Assembly: GCF_013167215.1 (NCBI RefSeq)
Contig: NZ_JABJWY010000035.1
Coordinates: 93,753-157,752 of the forward strand
Length of the DNA stretch: 64,000 nucleotides
Direction of reading: 5' to 3'
Source of the DNA: Sphingobacterium prati
Lineage (GTDB): Bacteria; Bacteroidota; Bacteroidia; Sphingobacteriales; Sphingobacteriaceae
Below the pieces are notes generated by a model. That model was not told the DNA's origin and searched no databases. It worked only from the letters and a program-made list of their open reading frames with translations. Made by a program: the position numbers and the translations under genes. Within the stretch, counting starts at the first letter, position 1. Each line of letters starts with the position of its first letter. Of the stretch, positions 1 through 8,680 are shown one piece after another.

Positions 1-431
1 ACACGACATTCCAGCTGAACCGGGGATTCTGCTACCCGCGGCGGGCGAACGTGTAATGATGGGATCGGTGTAAACCCAGATTTGTCAAATTCATTTACCT
101 CCTTAGCATACTCTGTGCTCGCCAGTGACTGTTGCTGTACCATCGTATAGTTTACGATATTGATGACGACTTCATTGACTTCCTGAATGTTGTCCAGCGT
201 ATGCTTGGTACTTCCATCGCGCATGCGACGTAAGGGGGAGAAGACACATATGGGTGGCTGGTGTGACATCAGATTGAAGTAGCTGAAAGGACTCAGGTTG
301 ACATTGCCCTCCGCATCGATCGTGCTCGCAAAACAGATTGGACGAGGTGCAATGGCATATTTGATTAAATTATCCATGATGGCTTTATCAGCCAAGGACT
401 CAAAAGTGACTGTATCGAAAGAAGAATTCAT
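1..431 (-). CDS. Flavin reductase-like (FMN-binding split-barrel) protein, partial
   Basis: The reading frame opens at ATG 429-431 and runs off the left edge, leaving about 143 codons. The translation starts MNSSFDTVTFESL and contains IAPRPICFASTID, NLSPFSYFN and PPICVFSP, the pattern of the flavin-reductase-like FMN-binding domain. Such proteins bind FMN and often supply reduced flavin or act as small oxidoreductases. It lies 13 bp after the fumarylacetoacetase-family gene on the same strand, so the two are probably co-transcribed and tied to aromatic amino-acid breakdown. The exact substrate cannot be read from the sequence. The family call is firm; the role is inferred from position. Confidence 0.8.
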   Translation of the reverse strand, partial: MNSSFDTVTFESLADKAIMDNLIKYAIAPRPICFASTIDAEGNVNLSPFSYFNLMSHQPPICVFSPLRRMRDGSTKHTLDNIQEVNEVVINIVNYTMVQQQSLASTEYAKEVNEFDKSGFTPIPSLHVRPPRVAESPVQLECR

Positions 432-444
432 TAGTTGAGTAGAT

Positions 445-1419
445 TTATTGGTGGTATAATACAACGGAGTTGGAAAGTGTTCCCAAACCTGTTACTTCCA
501 ACTCGATCCGATCGCCTACTTGCAACCATTGATCCTGATGAGCGGGATTCTCGATGCGCCCAGTGCCATTGAGCTCTAAAAAACAGCCGGTTCCAACTGT
601 TCCCGATCCGATCACATCACCCGGGAATAGACGCACGCCGTAGGAAGCGCGTTCAATAATCTCCGCAAATGTCCAATGCATTGTCGCAAAATTACCAGCG
701 GAAACTTGCAGGCCATTCACCCGGCACGACATGGCGAGATCATATTTATCGCCAATATGGCCCACTGAGGGCTTAATTCTATAAGATTCCAATTCGTCTT
801 TCGTTACTAACCAAGGGCCGATTGCCGTCGCAAAATCTTTACCTTTAGCGGGACCTAAACTTAATTTCATTTCGTCCATTTGAAGTTTTCGGGCACTAAA
901 ATCATTCATGATCATATACCCAGCTATATACTCATCGGCCTGTGAGGCGGGAATATTGATGCCACTTTTGTTGATCACGATAGCTACCTCAAGTTCAAAA
1001 TCCAATTGTTCAAGATGTAAAGGCATACAGCGTATAGGGCCCGGACCTTGTATGGCCTGATGGTTGGAAAAGTAAAAAACGGGAAATTCGTCGAATTCAG
1101 GAATCATATCCAAACCACGATTCCGCCTTGATGTTGCTACGTGCTGTCGAAAAGCATAGGCATCACGTACCGAAGTCGGATGGGGGACAGGTGCAACAAG
1201 TTGAATTTCTGATAGTGAATGGTAAGGTCTCGCTATGCCGCCCCTTGTTAAAGCCTGATGGAAATGCGTTAACTCGGCCATAATTTCCTCCCCCCCCGCT
1301 AGAAAACCAATCATGTCAGTCGGAAGAGAAGGAGCGATATCCGAGCAAGTATATACCCGGTCATCGATCACAATTCCTAGTTCGTGTTGACCATTTTTTG
1401 AGCACGTAACAATTCTCAT
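445..1419 (-). CDS. Fumarylacetoacetate hydrolase family protein
   Basis: A 324-residue FAH-family protein. Expected metal and active-site segments are present: FELEVA (about 141-146), NDFSAR (172-177), KGKDF (192-196) and GDVIGSGTVGTG (277-288). Family members cleave the C-C bond of fumarylacetoacetate to fumarate and acetoacetate, the last step of tyrosine catabolism. It lies back to back with homogentisate and 4-hydroxyphenylpyruvate dioxygenase genes, which supports that role. At 324 residues it is shorter than eukaryotic fumarylacetoacetase. No maleylacetoacetate isomerase is seen nearby, so it might instead act on maleylacetoacetate directly. A TATATTTG promoter box lies about 40 bp upstream of the start. 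Confidence 0.88.
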   Translation of the reverse strand: MRIVTCSKNGQHELGIVIDDRVYTCSDIAPSLPTDMIGFLAGGEEIMAELTHFHQALTRGGIARPYHSLSEIQLVAPVPHPTSVRDAYAFRQHVATSRRNRGLDMIPEFDEFPVFYFSNHQAIQGPGPIRCMPLHLEQLDFELEVAIVINKSGINIPASQADEYIAGYMIMNDFSARKLQMDEMKLSLGPAKGKDFATAIGPWLVTKDELESYRIKPSVGHIGDKYDLAMSCRVNGLQVSAGNFATMHWTFAEIIERASYGVRLFPGDVIGSGTVGTGCFLELNGTGRIENPAHQDQWLQVGDRIELEVTGLGTLSNSVVLYHQ

Positions 1420-1457
1420 ATCGAAATTTTATTGGTTATTTAATGTTGAATGCAGTA

Positions 1458-1465
1458 CAAATATA
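1458..1465 (-). promoter_or_regulatory. Bacteroidota -7 box (TATATTTG) for the FAH/flavin reductase unit
   Basis: On the minus strand this reads TATATTTG, an exact match to the Bacteroidota TAnnTTTG box, 39 bp before the ATG at 1419. The -33 region is AT-rich without a clear TTTG. The 305-bp divergent gap 1420-1724 must also hold the promoter of the dioxygenase operon. The best plus-strand candidate there is TATCTTTA at 1518-1525, with one mismatch. Confidence 0.5.
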
Positions 1466-1724
1466 TTGTATAAGTTTTAAAAAAAATATTTCTTTCCTTG
1501 AAATAGAAAAATATACTTATCTTTATACTAACATTATAAACTTGTAAAAATGATCAATCGTGGAATATATCGCTTTGCGTCATCCATGCCCTATATTGCG
1601 TTCAACAAAGCAATTATAGCGGATATCGTTTTTGCCCAATACTAATCCTTCCGAATTTTTTGCCAATAGTTAATCGGCACATTGATATTCATTATTTTTT
1701 ATAACCGTTTTAAATCGTAGAATT

Positions 1725-2882
1725 ATGCCATTTTATGTTAAACAAGGGCAAATTCCAGCACAGCGACACACTGTTTTTAGAAAGCCCGATAATACGCTCT
1801 ATGCGGAGGAATTGGTCTCCACTCATGGCTTTTCTAGCCTTTATTCGTTAGTGTACCATTGCCATCCACCTACACTGGTGAAGCAGATTCATGAACCTTA
1901 TGAGGTGGCACCCAACATCGCCCGTGAAAAACACCTTAAGCATACCAGTCTAAAGGGATTTCAGGTGCAGGCCAAAGATGATTACCTCGAAAGCCGGACA
2001 CCCGTTCTGGTTAATCAGGATCTCCATATTTCGCTTGCTGCACCCAGATTATCCATGAACGATTATTTTTATAAAAATAGTCAGGCCGATGAGATTATCT
2101 TTATCCACCAAGGAACAGGGAAACTCAAGACAGGATATGGAAGTATTCCGTTTCAGTACGGTGACTATCTGGTTGTTCCCAGAGGCACAATTTACCAGAT
2201 GGAATTTGATCAGACGGACAACCGACTATTTATCGTAGAATCGTTTTCTCCGGTACGTACACCCAAGCGTTACCGCAATGAATTTGGGCAGCTGATGGAA
2301 CACGCGCCTTTTTTTGAGCGCGATATTCGGATACCACAAGACTTGGAAACTTTTGACCAGTTTGGTGACTTTGAGGTCAAAATCAAAAAGCAAGGCTTAA
2401 TCTATCCCTATGTTTATGGCAGTCATCCTTTTGACTTTATTGGCTGGGACGGTTATCATTTTCCCTGGGCATTTTCGATTCATGATTTTATGCCGATTAC
2501 CGGGAAATTACATCAGCCGCCACCGATCCATCAGACATTTGAGACGGATAGTTTTGTGCTCTGTAGCTTTTGCCCGCGTCTTTATGATTATCATTCAAAA
2601 GCTATACCGACACCTTACAACCATAGCAATGTAGACTCAGATGAAGTATTGTATTACGTCGATGGCGATTTTATGAGCCGGAAATCCGTTGAAAAAGGAC
2701 AGATTACCTTACATCCAGGCGGTATACCGCATGGACCACATCCAGGTACAGTAGAAAAGAGTATCGGGCAGGTTAAAACCGAGGAACTTGCCGTGATGAT
2801 TGATCCTTTTCGTCCACTAATGCTGACAGAAGAAGCGTTAAAAATAGAAGATCCGGATTATTTTAAATCATGGATGAGTTAA
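1725..2882 (+). CDS. hmgA: Homogentisate 1,2-dioxygenase
   Basis: A 385-residue protein of the homogentisate dioxygenase family, which opens the ring of homogentisate to maleylacetoacetate with a non-haem Fe(II). The C-terminal cupin holds PYNHSNVDSDEVLYY (likely ligands H300 and E307) and HPGGIPHGPHPG (likely H336). It is shorter than Pseudomonas or human enzymes (about 430-445 aa) but covers both cupin halves. The gene starts a plus-strand unit with the 4-hydroxyphenylpyruvate dioxygenase gene 29 bp downstream, consistent with consecutive steps of tyrosine degradation. The ligand assignment is by motif analogy to the family, not by alignment. Confidence 0.93.
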   Translation: MPFYVKQGQIPAQRHTVFRKPDNTLYAEELVSTHGFSSLYSLVYHCHPPTLVKQIHEPYEVAPNIAREKHLKHTSLKGFQVQAKDDYLESRTPVLVNQDLHISLAAPRLSMNDYFYKNSQADEIIFIHQGTGKLKTGYGSIPFQYGDYLVVPRGTIYQMEFDQTDNRLFIVESFSPVRTPKRYRNEFGQLMEHAPFFERDIRIPQDLETFDQFGDFEVKIKKQGLIYPYVYGSHPFDFIGWDGYHFPWAFSIHDFMPITGKLHQPPPIHQTFETDSFVLCSFCPRLYDYHSKAIPTPYNHSNVDSDEVLYYVDGDFMSRKSVEKGQITLHPGGIPHGPHPGTVEKSIGQVKTEELAVMIDPFRPLMLTEEALKIEDPDYFKSWMS

Positions 2883-2911
2883 ATTGAATACGAATAACCT
2901 TTATATACATT

Positions 2912-4039
2912 ATGGCAAATACATTTGCGGAAAAAACTGCCCAAGCGCAAGATTTTCTACCTATTAATGGAACCGATTTCATTGAATTTTACGTTGGCAA
3001 TGCCAAACAGGCAGCACATTACTACAAAACAGCGTTTGGTTTTCAGTCAGAGGCATACGCAGGGCCTGAGACAGGGGTCAGGGACCGTGCATCCTATGTC
3101 TTAAAACAAAATAAAATACGTTTAGTACTGACCACGGCGCTGAAGTCGGATCATGCTATTGCAGAACATGTAAAGAAACATGGTGATGGCGTGAAGATTC
3201 TGGCTTTATGGGTGGATGATGCCCGAAAATCGTTTGAAGAAACCACCAAAAGGGGCGCAAAGGTCTATCAGCAGCCCGAGTTACGCCAAGATGAATATGG
3301 GGAGGTCTGGACTGCGGGGATCTACACGTATGGTGAGACCGTACACTTATTTGTCGAACGGAAAAATTATGCCGGCGTATTTATGCCCGGGTATGAGAAA
3401 TGGGAAAGCGATTACAGTCCGGCAGAGACCGGTTTGCTTTATGTCGACCATTGTGTGGGCAATGTAGGTTGGAATAAAATGAATGAAACCGTCCAATGGT
3501 ATCAGAATGTTATGGGCTTTGTAAACATTCTGTCCTTTGATGATAAGCAGATCAATACGGAATATTCCGCCTTGATGAGCAAAGTAATGAGCAATGGCAA
3601 TGGCTATGTGAAGTTTCCGATCAATGAGCCCGCTGAAGGCAAAAAGAAATCTCAAATAGAAGAGTATCTCGAGTTTTACGAAGGTGAGGGTGTTCAGCAC
3701 GTGGCATTGGCAACAAAGGATATTTTACGTACAGTGAAGGAACTTAAAGCCAGGGGAGTTGAATTTCTCGGTGCACCTCCAGAAGCTTACTATGATATGT
3801 TATCAGAAAGAGTGGGTGAAATAGATGAAGAAATCCGGGTGATCCAAGAACTGGGTATTTTGGTAGACCGTGATGAAGAGGGTTATTTGCTACAGATCTT
3901 TACCAAACCTGTGGAAGACCGACCTACTTTATTTTATGAGATTATTCAGCGAAAAGGTGCACAGAGTTTTGGCGCTGGTAATTTTAAGGCACTTTTTGAA
4001 GCGATCGAACGTGAACAAGAACGGAGAGGTAATCTATAA
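2912..4039 (+). CDS. hppD: 4-hydroxyphenylpyruvate dioxygenase
   Basis: A 375-residue two-domain VOC-fold enzyme converting 4-hydroxyphenylpyruvate to homogentisate. The N-terminal VOC half begins near FIEFYVGNAKQAAHYY (23-38). The catalytic half carries the three Fe(II) ligands in family context: H180 in YVDHCVGNV, H263 in GVQHVALAT and E343 in LFYEIIQRKG. The C-terminal SFGAGNFKALFEAIE is also characteristic. It sits between the homogentisate dioxygenase gene and an amino-acid dehydrogenase starting 4 bp after its stop, so the three are almost certainly one operon. Confidence 0.95.
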   Translation: MANTFAEKTAQAQDFLPINGTDFIEFYVGNAKQAAHYYKTAFGFQSEAYAGPETGVRDRASYVLKQNKIRLVLTTALKSDHAIAEHVKKHGDGVKILALWVDDARKSFEETTKRGAKVYQQPELRQDEYGEVWTAGIYTYGETVHLFVERKNYAGVFMPGYEKWESDYSPAETGLLYVDHCVGNVGWNKMNETVQWYQNVMGFVNILSFDDKQINTEYSALMSKVMSNGNGYVKFPINEPAEGKKKSQIEEYLEFYEGEGVQHVALATKDILRTVKELKARGVEFLGAPPEAYYDMLSERVGEIDEEIRVIQELGILVDRDEEGYLLQIFTKPVEDRPTLFYEIIQRKGAQSFGAGNFKALFEAIEREQERRGNL

Positions 4040-4043
4040 GGAC

Positions 4044-5279
4044 ATGCTGGGTATGAAAGAATTATTGCGCGCATTTGAGCATCGGAGTCCAGAAATTATA
4101 TTTGAATGGAAGGATAGCGAAACTGAAGCACGGGGATGGGTTGTCATTAACTCTTTACGAGGCGGTGCAGCTGGTGGTGGTACACGTATGCGTGCAGGCC
4201 TAGACCGGCATGAGGTAGAATCCCTGTCCAAAACGATGGAGGTAAAGTTTACTGTTTCAGGACCAGCGATTGGTGGGGCCAAATCCGGAATTGATTTTGA
4301 TCCGGACGATCCGCGAAAAAATGAAGTCTTGGACCGCTGGTTTAAAGTGGTGACGCCATTACTAAAAAACTACTACGGCACAGGCGGGGACCTCAATATC
4401 GACGAGATCTATGATGTCATTCCGCTGACAGAAGAATATGGACTATGGCATCCACAGGAAGGTATATTGAATGGGCACTTTAAAGTAAACGAGAGTAATC
4501 GTATCCATCAAATAGGACAGTTGCGTTATGGTGTTTCTAAAGTTTTGGAGGACAATACTTATAGTCCGGATTTAAAGCGTAAATACAAGGTTGCGGATAT
4601 GATCACTGGCTATGGTGTCTCTGAATCCATTCGTCATTATTATCAGCTTTTCGGGAACGACTGTATTGGAAAACGTGCAGTCATCCAGGGGTGGGGAAAT
4701 GTTGCTGCAGCGGCGGCATTCTATTTATCCAAATTGGGAGTAAAAATTGTCGGAATTATTGATCGTGCCGGTGGTTTGATCAATCGGGATGGTTTTAGTG
4801 AGTCAGATATTACCCAGTTATTCCTGACGCGAAAAGGTAATGAGCTGCATGCTCCGGATTTGATTTCTTTTGAGCAGATGCAGCAGGAAATATGGGGATT
4901 GAAGAGCGAAATCTTTGTGCCTGCAGCTGCTTCACGTTTGGTTTCCAAAGATCAAATACAGCAACTTTTGGATAATGGGCTTGAAGTCATTGCTTGTGGT
5001 GCAAATGTACCTTTTGCTGATCAGGAAATATTTTATGGACCTGTTATGGAATTTGCGGATCGACGTGTCGCGGTAATCCCTGATTTTATAGCCAATTGTG
5101 GTATGGCCAGGGTATTTGCTTATTTAATGCAGCGAAATATTGAAATGAGTGATGATGCCATCTTTTCAGACGTTTCAAAGGTGATTTTTGAAGCGCTGAA
5201 AAAAATAAGGGATTCTTCTCCCGACTGCACCCAATTATCATCCCGAGCTTACGAGATTGCACTCAAACAATTGGTGTGA
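4044..5279 (+). CDS. Glu/Leu/Phe/Val dehydrogenase family protein
   Basis: An NAD(P)-dependent amino-acid dehydrogenase of about 411 residues. An open frame extends upstream into the dioxygenase gene, but the family match begins around MLGMKELLRAFEHRSPE. I therefore start at ATG 4044, with ATG 4053 as alternative. Visible features are the Gly-rich GGAAGGGTRMR (40-50), likely catalytic K68 and K80 (MEVKFT and GGAKSGI), D116 in TGGDLNID, and a Rossmann motif IQGWGNVAAAA near 214. The family oxidatively deaminates amino acids to 2-oxoacids. In this operon it probably feeds tyrosine or phenylalanine into the dioxygenase steps, replacing an aminotransferase. The substrate is inferred from context only. 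Confidence 0.88.
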   Translation: MLGMKELLRAFEHRSPEIIFEWKDSETEARGWVVINSLRGGAAGGGTRMRAGLDRHEVESLSKTMEVKFTVSGPAIGGAKSGIDFDPDDPRKNEVLDRWFKVVTPLLKNYYGTGGDLNIDEIYDVIPLTEEYGLWHPQEGILNGHFKVNESNRIHQIGQLRYGVSKVLEDNTYSPDLKRKYKVADMITGYGVSESIRHYYQLFGNDCIGKRAVIQGWGNVAAAAAFYLSKLGVKIVGIIDRAGGLINRDGFSESDITQLFLTRKGNELHAPDLISFEQMQQEIWGLKSEIFVPAAASRLVSKDQIQQLLDNGLEVIACGANVPFADQEIFYGPVMEFADRRVAVIPDFIANCGMARVFAYLMQRNIEMSDDAIFSDVSKVIFEALKKIRDSSPDCTQLSSRAYEIALKQLV

Positions 5280-5297
5280 TAATAGTAAAACTTCATA

Positions 5298-5366
5298 AAC
5301 GAAAAACACTTGAAGCGGGGAACTTCAAGTGTTTTAACTAACCAATTATTAACCTAAATTTATGAA
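5298..5366 (-). ncRNA. Putative small RNA, hairpin family copy 1
   Basis: Read on the minus strand the element gives a 5' segment starting at CATAAATTTAGG, then GTTAATAATTGGTTAG. A 13-bp stem (5303-5315 with 5323-5335) follows, its 7-nt loop holding CCCCG, and then a T-rich run, as in an intrinsic terminator. The upstream promoter is weak here: AGGTCTTG is the nearest match to TAnnTTTG and lies further away than in other copies. The plus-strand hairpin may also terminate the amino-acid dehydrogenase operon ending at 5279. Confidence 0.4.
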
Positions 5367-5589
5367 TATTTAAAACAGTACAAGACCTGTGCCAAAACTT
5401 ATTTATCTAAGATGAATAAAATGTCATTTTTTTGTTAACTTATAATTTCGTTCCAATTTTGGTTAAATCGCTAAAGTCGTTGACTCTAAAAAGCTAATTC
5501 TCTATTGAATCCATCATGGGAGGTGGATGTGTTAAAGGATGCAGATATATTAAGGGTTATTACTGTTTTATTTTTTAAACTGTTGATAA

Positions 5590-5657
5590 ACAGAAACTCC
5601 TGAAGCGGGGAGCAACAGGAGTTTTCCTAACCAATTATTAACCTAAATTTATGAAAA
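5590..5657 (-). ncRNA. Putative small RNA, hairpin family copy 2
   Basis: Same architecture as the other copies: a minus-strand 5' segment starting at CAT (5651-5653), the conserved TTAATAATTGG stretch, then a 9-bp stem (5594-5602 with 5616-5624) with the CCCCG-type loop. A minus-strand TATACTTG (5661-5668) lies 7 nt before the CAT, one mismatch from the TAnnTTTG box, and would place the transcript start at the conserved CAT. No coding function is apparent. Confidence 0.45.
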
Positions 5658-5789
5658 GTACAAGTATAACGTGATGAGAATATAAAATGTTTCAACTATT
5701 TTCACTTTTTTAGATTTTTTAACATTTTTTTGTATTTCTATATTGATTTTCAGTAAAATATTCTAATATTTATATTCTTTTCGTATTAG

Positions 5790-5862
5790 AAAATAAAAAA
5801 CCTGTTAGCGGGGACTAACAGGTTTTTTATAAACTAACTAATTATTAACCTAAATTTATGAA
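5790..5862 (-). ncRNA. Putative small RNA, hairpin family copy 3
   Basis: This is the best-paired hairpin of the family: 14 bp (5795-5808 with 5815-5828) closing a six-base loop, which reads TCCCCG on the minus strand. A T-rich tail follows in the minus direction. The conserved 5' segment begins at CAT (5858-5860). The promoter region is degenerate compared with copies 2 and 5, so this copy may be silent. Confidence 0.4.
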
Positions 5863-6065
5863 ACTAGTAAACAACTTTCAATAAGAATGCCAGGGCATAA
5901 ATCAGTCAGTCGGTTTAACGATTTTTAACGCTTTCTATGGCTAACACGTCGGTACTTCCTTGTAACAAGGCTTTAGTATTTTATTTTTCAAACCTTTTAT
6001 CGCTTGTAAGCGTTTACTTAATCAGAGTGAGCAAATAATCATTAAAACTGTTTAATATAAAGTAC

Positions 6066-6845
6066 ATGTCCTTATCCTATCTTTATCAATTCGAAAATTA
6101 TAGAAGCCCTTTTTGGGCTTTTGCTATCCACGATGGTCATCATATCGATGCGGATTTAGAAACGTATTTACATATTGCTCCCGAAGATCGTTTACGTGAG
6201 GAGGATCCGTATACAGCAATTTTGGCAGAATTGCCCTTTAACCGCTTTGTTTGTGGCACATCGAGGTTCCAACTGGATTTAAATCGGAGTAAGGATGGAG
6301 CGATTTATCTGACTCCCGAACAGTCCTGGGGAATTCAGGTCTGGAGGTCAGCGTTGCCGCAACAAATAAAAGATCAACTGTACGAATCTTATGACATGTT
6401 GTACCGGAAGATAACGCAGCAGATTCAAAACACCATTGACCGCTATGGCTATTTTGTTGTTTATGATATTCATAGCTATAATGCGCTCCGAGATGGGCCG
6501 ACGGCTATGATCGACAAAGTAAACAATCCACAGATTAATATTGGAACAGCAAACAATCACAGCAAATGGCAGGAATTGACCAGCTCATTGATGGATGTGC
6601 TTCGTACGGGTAAAGATGGGCAGGTCTATGACGTGCGTGAGAATGTTAAATTTAAGGGTGGCTTTTTGTCATCTTATTTAAATGAGCAATTTGGCGATAA
6701 GGGTTGTGTGTTTTCTATTGAGTTTCGCAAGGACTTTATGAATGAATGGACCGGAGAGGTCTACCCTCAAAAGTTACAGGAATATAAGCAACTTTTAATG
6801 CAAACCACTGACACCCTCGAATCCTATTTTGCCTATGAAAGATAA
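6066..6845 (+). CDS. N-formylglutamate amidohydrolase-like protein
   Basis: A 259-residue protein of the FGase family. The motifs IHDGHHI (21-27), SRFQLDLNR (66-74) and YDIHSYN (133-139, H136) match its zinc and active-site segments. Classical members (HutG) hydrolyse N-formylglutamate in histidine degradation, but no hut gene is nearby. Here the gene overlaps by 11 bp with a DUF1704 peptidase-like gene, which is followed by a GshB-like ATP-grasp gene. As I recall, this three-gene association recurs in many bacteria. It suggests a role on a peptide or amino-acid conjugate rather than in histidine breakdown. The exact substrate is unknown. Confidence 0.85.
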   Translation: MSLSYLYQFENYRSPFWAFAIHDGHHIDADLETYLHIAPEDRLREEDPYTAILAELPFNRFVCGTSRFQLDLNRSKDGAIYLTPEQSWGIQVWRSALPQQIKDQLYESYDMLYRKITQQIQNTIDRYGYFVVYDIHSYNALRDGPTAMIDKVNNPQINIGTANNHSKWQELTSSLMDVLRTGKDGQVYDVRENVKFKGGFLSSYLNEQFGDKGCVFSIEFRKDFMNEWTGEVYPQKLQEYKQLLMQTTDTLESYFAYER

Positions 6846-8667
6846 TACGAAGCAGTTAGCGGCTATCCTAAAAAAAATCAAAAATAAGGAGGTTTTTCAT
6901 ACGCAGATACCACCAAAAAATAAAATGGTATTCAATCAGGTTGTGCCTTATTTATTTTTGTATCGACAGTTTTTTAGTCCGGATCCGATGCTGGCGGAAC
7001 TGGTAAAATCCGAACCTGCGTATTTTAGAGTTAAGGACCCAGAAATGAATGTATCGGACTGGATCGCACCGATACTTAACCAGTTCGTCGAAGAATTTGG
7101 TGCATGTCTAATTATAGAAGCTTGGACGGCAAGCCCGGGGCAGGAAGAAGATATTCAGATCCATATTGCCCGGAAAAATGTACAATCCATTGCACAATAT
7201 CTTGGAAAGCAATTGGAAACGGAGGAATCTATTGCAAAAGTCGAAATTGTGACCGACACGAAAACCAATGCGACACAGAGTCTCTCTCCAGCGAGTATAC
7301 AATTGGATAAACTAAATAGTAATATCTTGTATATGGGATTAGAAATCAAACCGAAGTATCTGCTGGGGGCCAACCAACAAATACTTCCCATTGATCTTCG
7401 TCATTTTCGTGAGGCTATATCCCGAAGTTTATCCAAAACATTTTTTGAATTTATTCGCATACATACCCTGTCAAAGCCAACATCATTTAAAATTAGTCAT
7501 CCCAAAAAGATGCTTCCTTTGGCTTGGGAAATCGATCAAAAATTGGCCCGTGAAAGCCAGCGGTTTGATTTTCTATTGTTGGTAACACCGACAAATTCCT
7601 ATGACGCCTGGCTGCAGTTCAAAAAGGGAAACTATCGCAGGGTTCCTGTTTTTCATTATAGACCCATGCCGATTGATCCCGATATTATTAAACGTAACCT
7701 CTATAATCTACATATTGAAGACCTTTATGACCCTTCCATAGCTTATTTGTTTCGGGATAAACGCAAAGAGCTCGATCAGATGATGAGCATGCTGAGCGAA
7801 AGGGGGAAAGAGGGATTTTTACTTGGCAGCATGCAGGTGTTTGGTACCGTCAACGAAAAGCTGTTGGAAAAAGCGCAGGCCATATTAACAATTACAGCGA
7901 CTGACAGGGAGCATCAAACAAAGGAAGAGGATGTCGTCTATGCAGAAGAGTTTGCGAAACTAGCACAGGAAGAACTGGATTATTTAAAAAGCCAAGATCC
8001 TAATTTTGGTACGACTGTACGGCTTCGGGATGATATCTATGGAGTGATGGTGAATCAAGGGGTGCTAAATATCAGTAAACAATATAGTCTGCCCCGACAT
8101 CGGGTACAGGCATTGATCCAACACGAAGTTGGGACTCATATTGTCACCTACTATAATGGCAAGCAACAGCCCTTCAGCCTTTTTAGATTGGGAGTTCCAG
8201 GATATGAGAAGCTTCAGGAGGGATTGGCCGTACTCGCCGAATACTTGGTTGGAGGCTTGACGAATAATCGATTACGCATATTAGCCGGTAGGGTGGTGGC
8301 GGTATATCACATGCAACAGGGAAATACTTTTTTAGATACATTCGCGCTGTTGGTAGATAAATATCAGTTTCTGCCAGAGACGGCTTTTCAGATGACTATG
8401 CGTGTTTTTAGAAGCGGAGGGCTCACAAAAGATGCGTTGTACCTCAGTGGTTTGATCGAATTGATAAATTATATAAAAAGTGGTCGGGATCTCACCTTGC
8501 TGACTATGGGCAAGATCAGGGAAGATTATATCCCAATAGTCGAAGAATTAATGCTTAAGGGTGTATTGAATGCACCGGTGTTAACACCCAAATACTTGAG
8601 CTCACCCTATAAAGATGTGTTAACCAACCTGAAGAAAAGTAAAGGAATATTTCAGATGATACAATAA
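6835..8667 (+). CDS. DUF1704 / MATCAP-family putative metallopeptidase (QEGLA-motif protein)
   Basis: About 610 residues. I use ATG 6835; an upstream in-frame TTG at 6829 is less likely. The C-terminal half carries HEVGTH (about 429-434, an HExxxH-type zinc motif) and KLQEGLAVLAEYL (about 460-472), the signature that gave the family its name 'flavohemoglobin expression-modulating QEGLA motif protein'. The family also includes the eukaryotic tubulin tyrosine carboxypeptidase MATCAP, so a metallopeptidase acting on C-terminal residues is plausible. The start overlaps the preceding gene by 11 bp, and an ATP-grasp gene follows 13 bp after the stop, so the three are co-transcribed. No signal peptide is seen. 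The substrate is unknown. Confidence 0.85.
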   Translation: MKDNTKQLAAILKKIKNKEVFHTQIPPKNKMVFNQVVPYLFLYRQFFSPDPMLAELVKSEPAYFRVKDPEMNVSDWIAPILNQFVEEFGACLIIEAWTASPGQEEDIQIHIARKNVQSIAQYLGKQLETEESIAKVEIVTDTKTNATQSLSPASIQLDKLNSNILYMGLEIKPKYLLGANQQILPIDLRHFREAISRSLSKTFFEFIRIHTLSKPTSFKISHPKKMLPLAWEIDQKLARESQRFDFLLLVTPTNSYDAWLQFKKGNYRRVPVFHYRPMPIDPDIIKRNLYNLHIEDLYDPSIAYLFRDKRKELDQMMSMLSERGKEGFLLGSMQVFGTVNEKLLEKAQAILTITATDREHQTKEEDVVYAEEFAKLAQEELDYLKSQDPNFGTTVRLRDDIYGVMVNQGVLNISKQYSLPRHRVQALIQHEVGTHIVTYYNGKQQPFSLFRLGVPGYEKLQEGLAVLAEYLVGGLTNNRLRILAGRVVAVYHMQQGNTFLDTFALLVDKYQFLPETAFQMTMRVFRSGGLTKDALYLSGLIELINYIKSGRDLTLLTMGKIREDYIPIVEELMLKGVLNAPVLTPKYLSSPYKDVLTNLKKSKGIFQMIQ

Positions 8668-8680
8668 TCAGCGACACCAT

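Larger units (their letters stand above)
5303..5862 (-). repeat. Tandem array of three hairpin-plus-tail elements
   Basis: The 786-bp gene-free stretch 5280-6065 holds three copies of one element, starting near 5303, 5594 and 5795. Each plus-strand copy is a hairpin whose loop contains CGGGGA, followed by a tail AACCAATTATTAACC (AACTAATTATTAACC in the third) and then TAAATTTATGAA. Stem sequences differ between copies but stay paired, while loop and tail are constant. The spacing is irregular (about 290 and 200 bp). Related copies lie at 30551-30620 (opposite orientation) and 58190-58257. The DNA between copies is AT-rich and I see no gene in it. Confidence 0.75.

Noticed and set aside
3870..4043. 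An earlier start of the amino-acid dehydrogenase inside the HPPD gene
   Set aside because: The extra residues lie wholly within the HPPD coding sequence and have no family similarity; ATG 4044 fits the family start.
5362..5373. Leader peptides starting at the ATG that ends each hairpin element
   Set aside because: The peptides are 3 to 23 codons long with no shared sequence, and the better promoters point the other way.
5303..5862. A degenerate CRISPR array of three repeats
   Set aside because: Spacing is irregular (about 290 and 200 bp), the repeats differ in their stems, no cas gene is near, and single copies occur elsewhere in both orientations.
6066..6845. Histidine-utilisation HutG
   Set aside because: The family matches, but no hutH, hutU or hutI gene is nearby and the operon partners are a peptidase and an ATP-grasp ligase.
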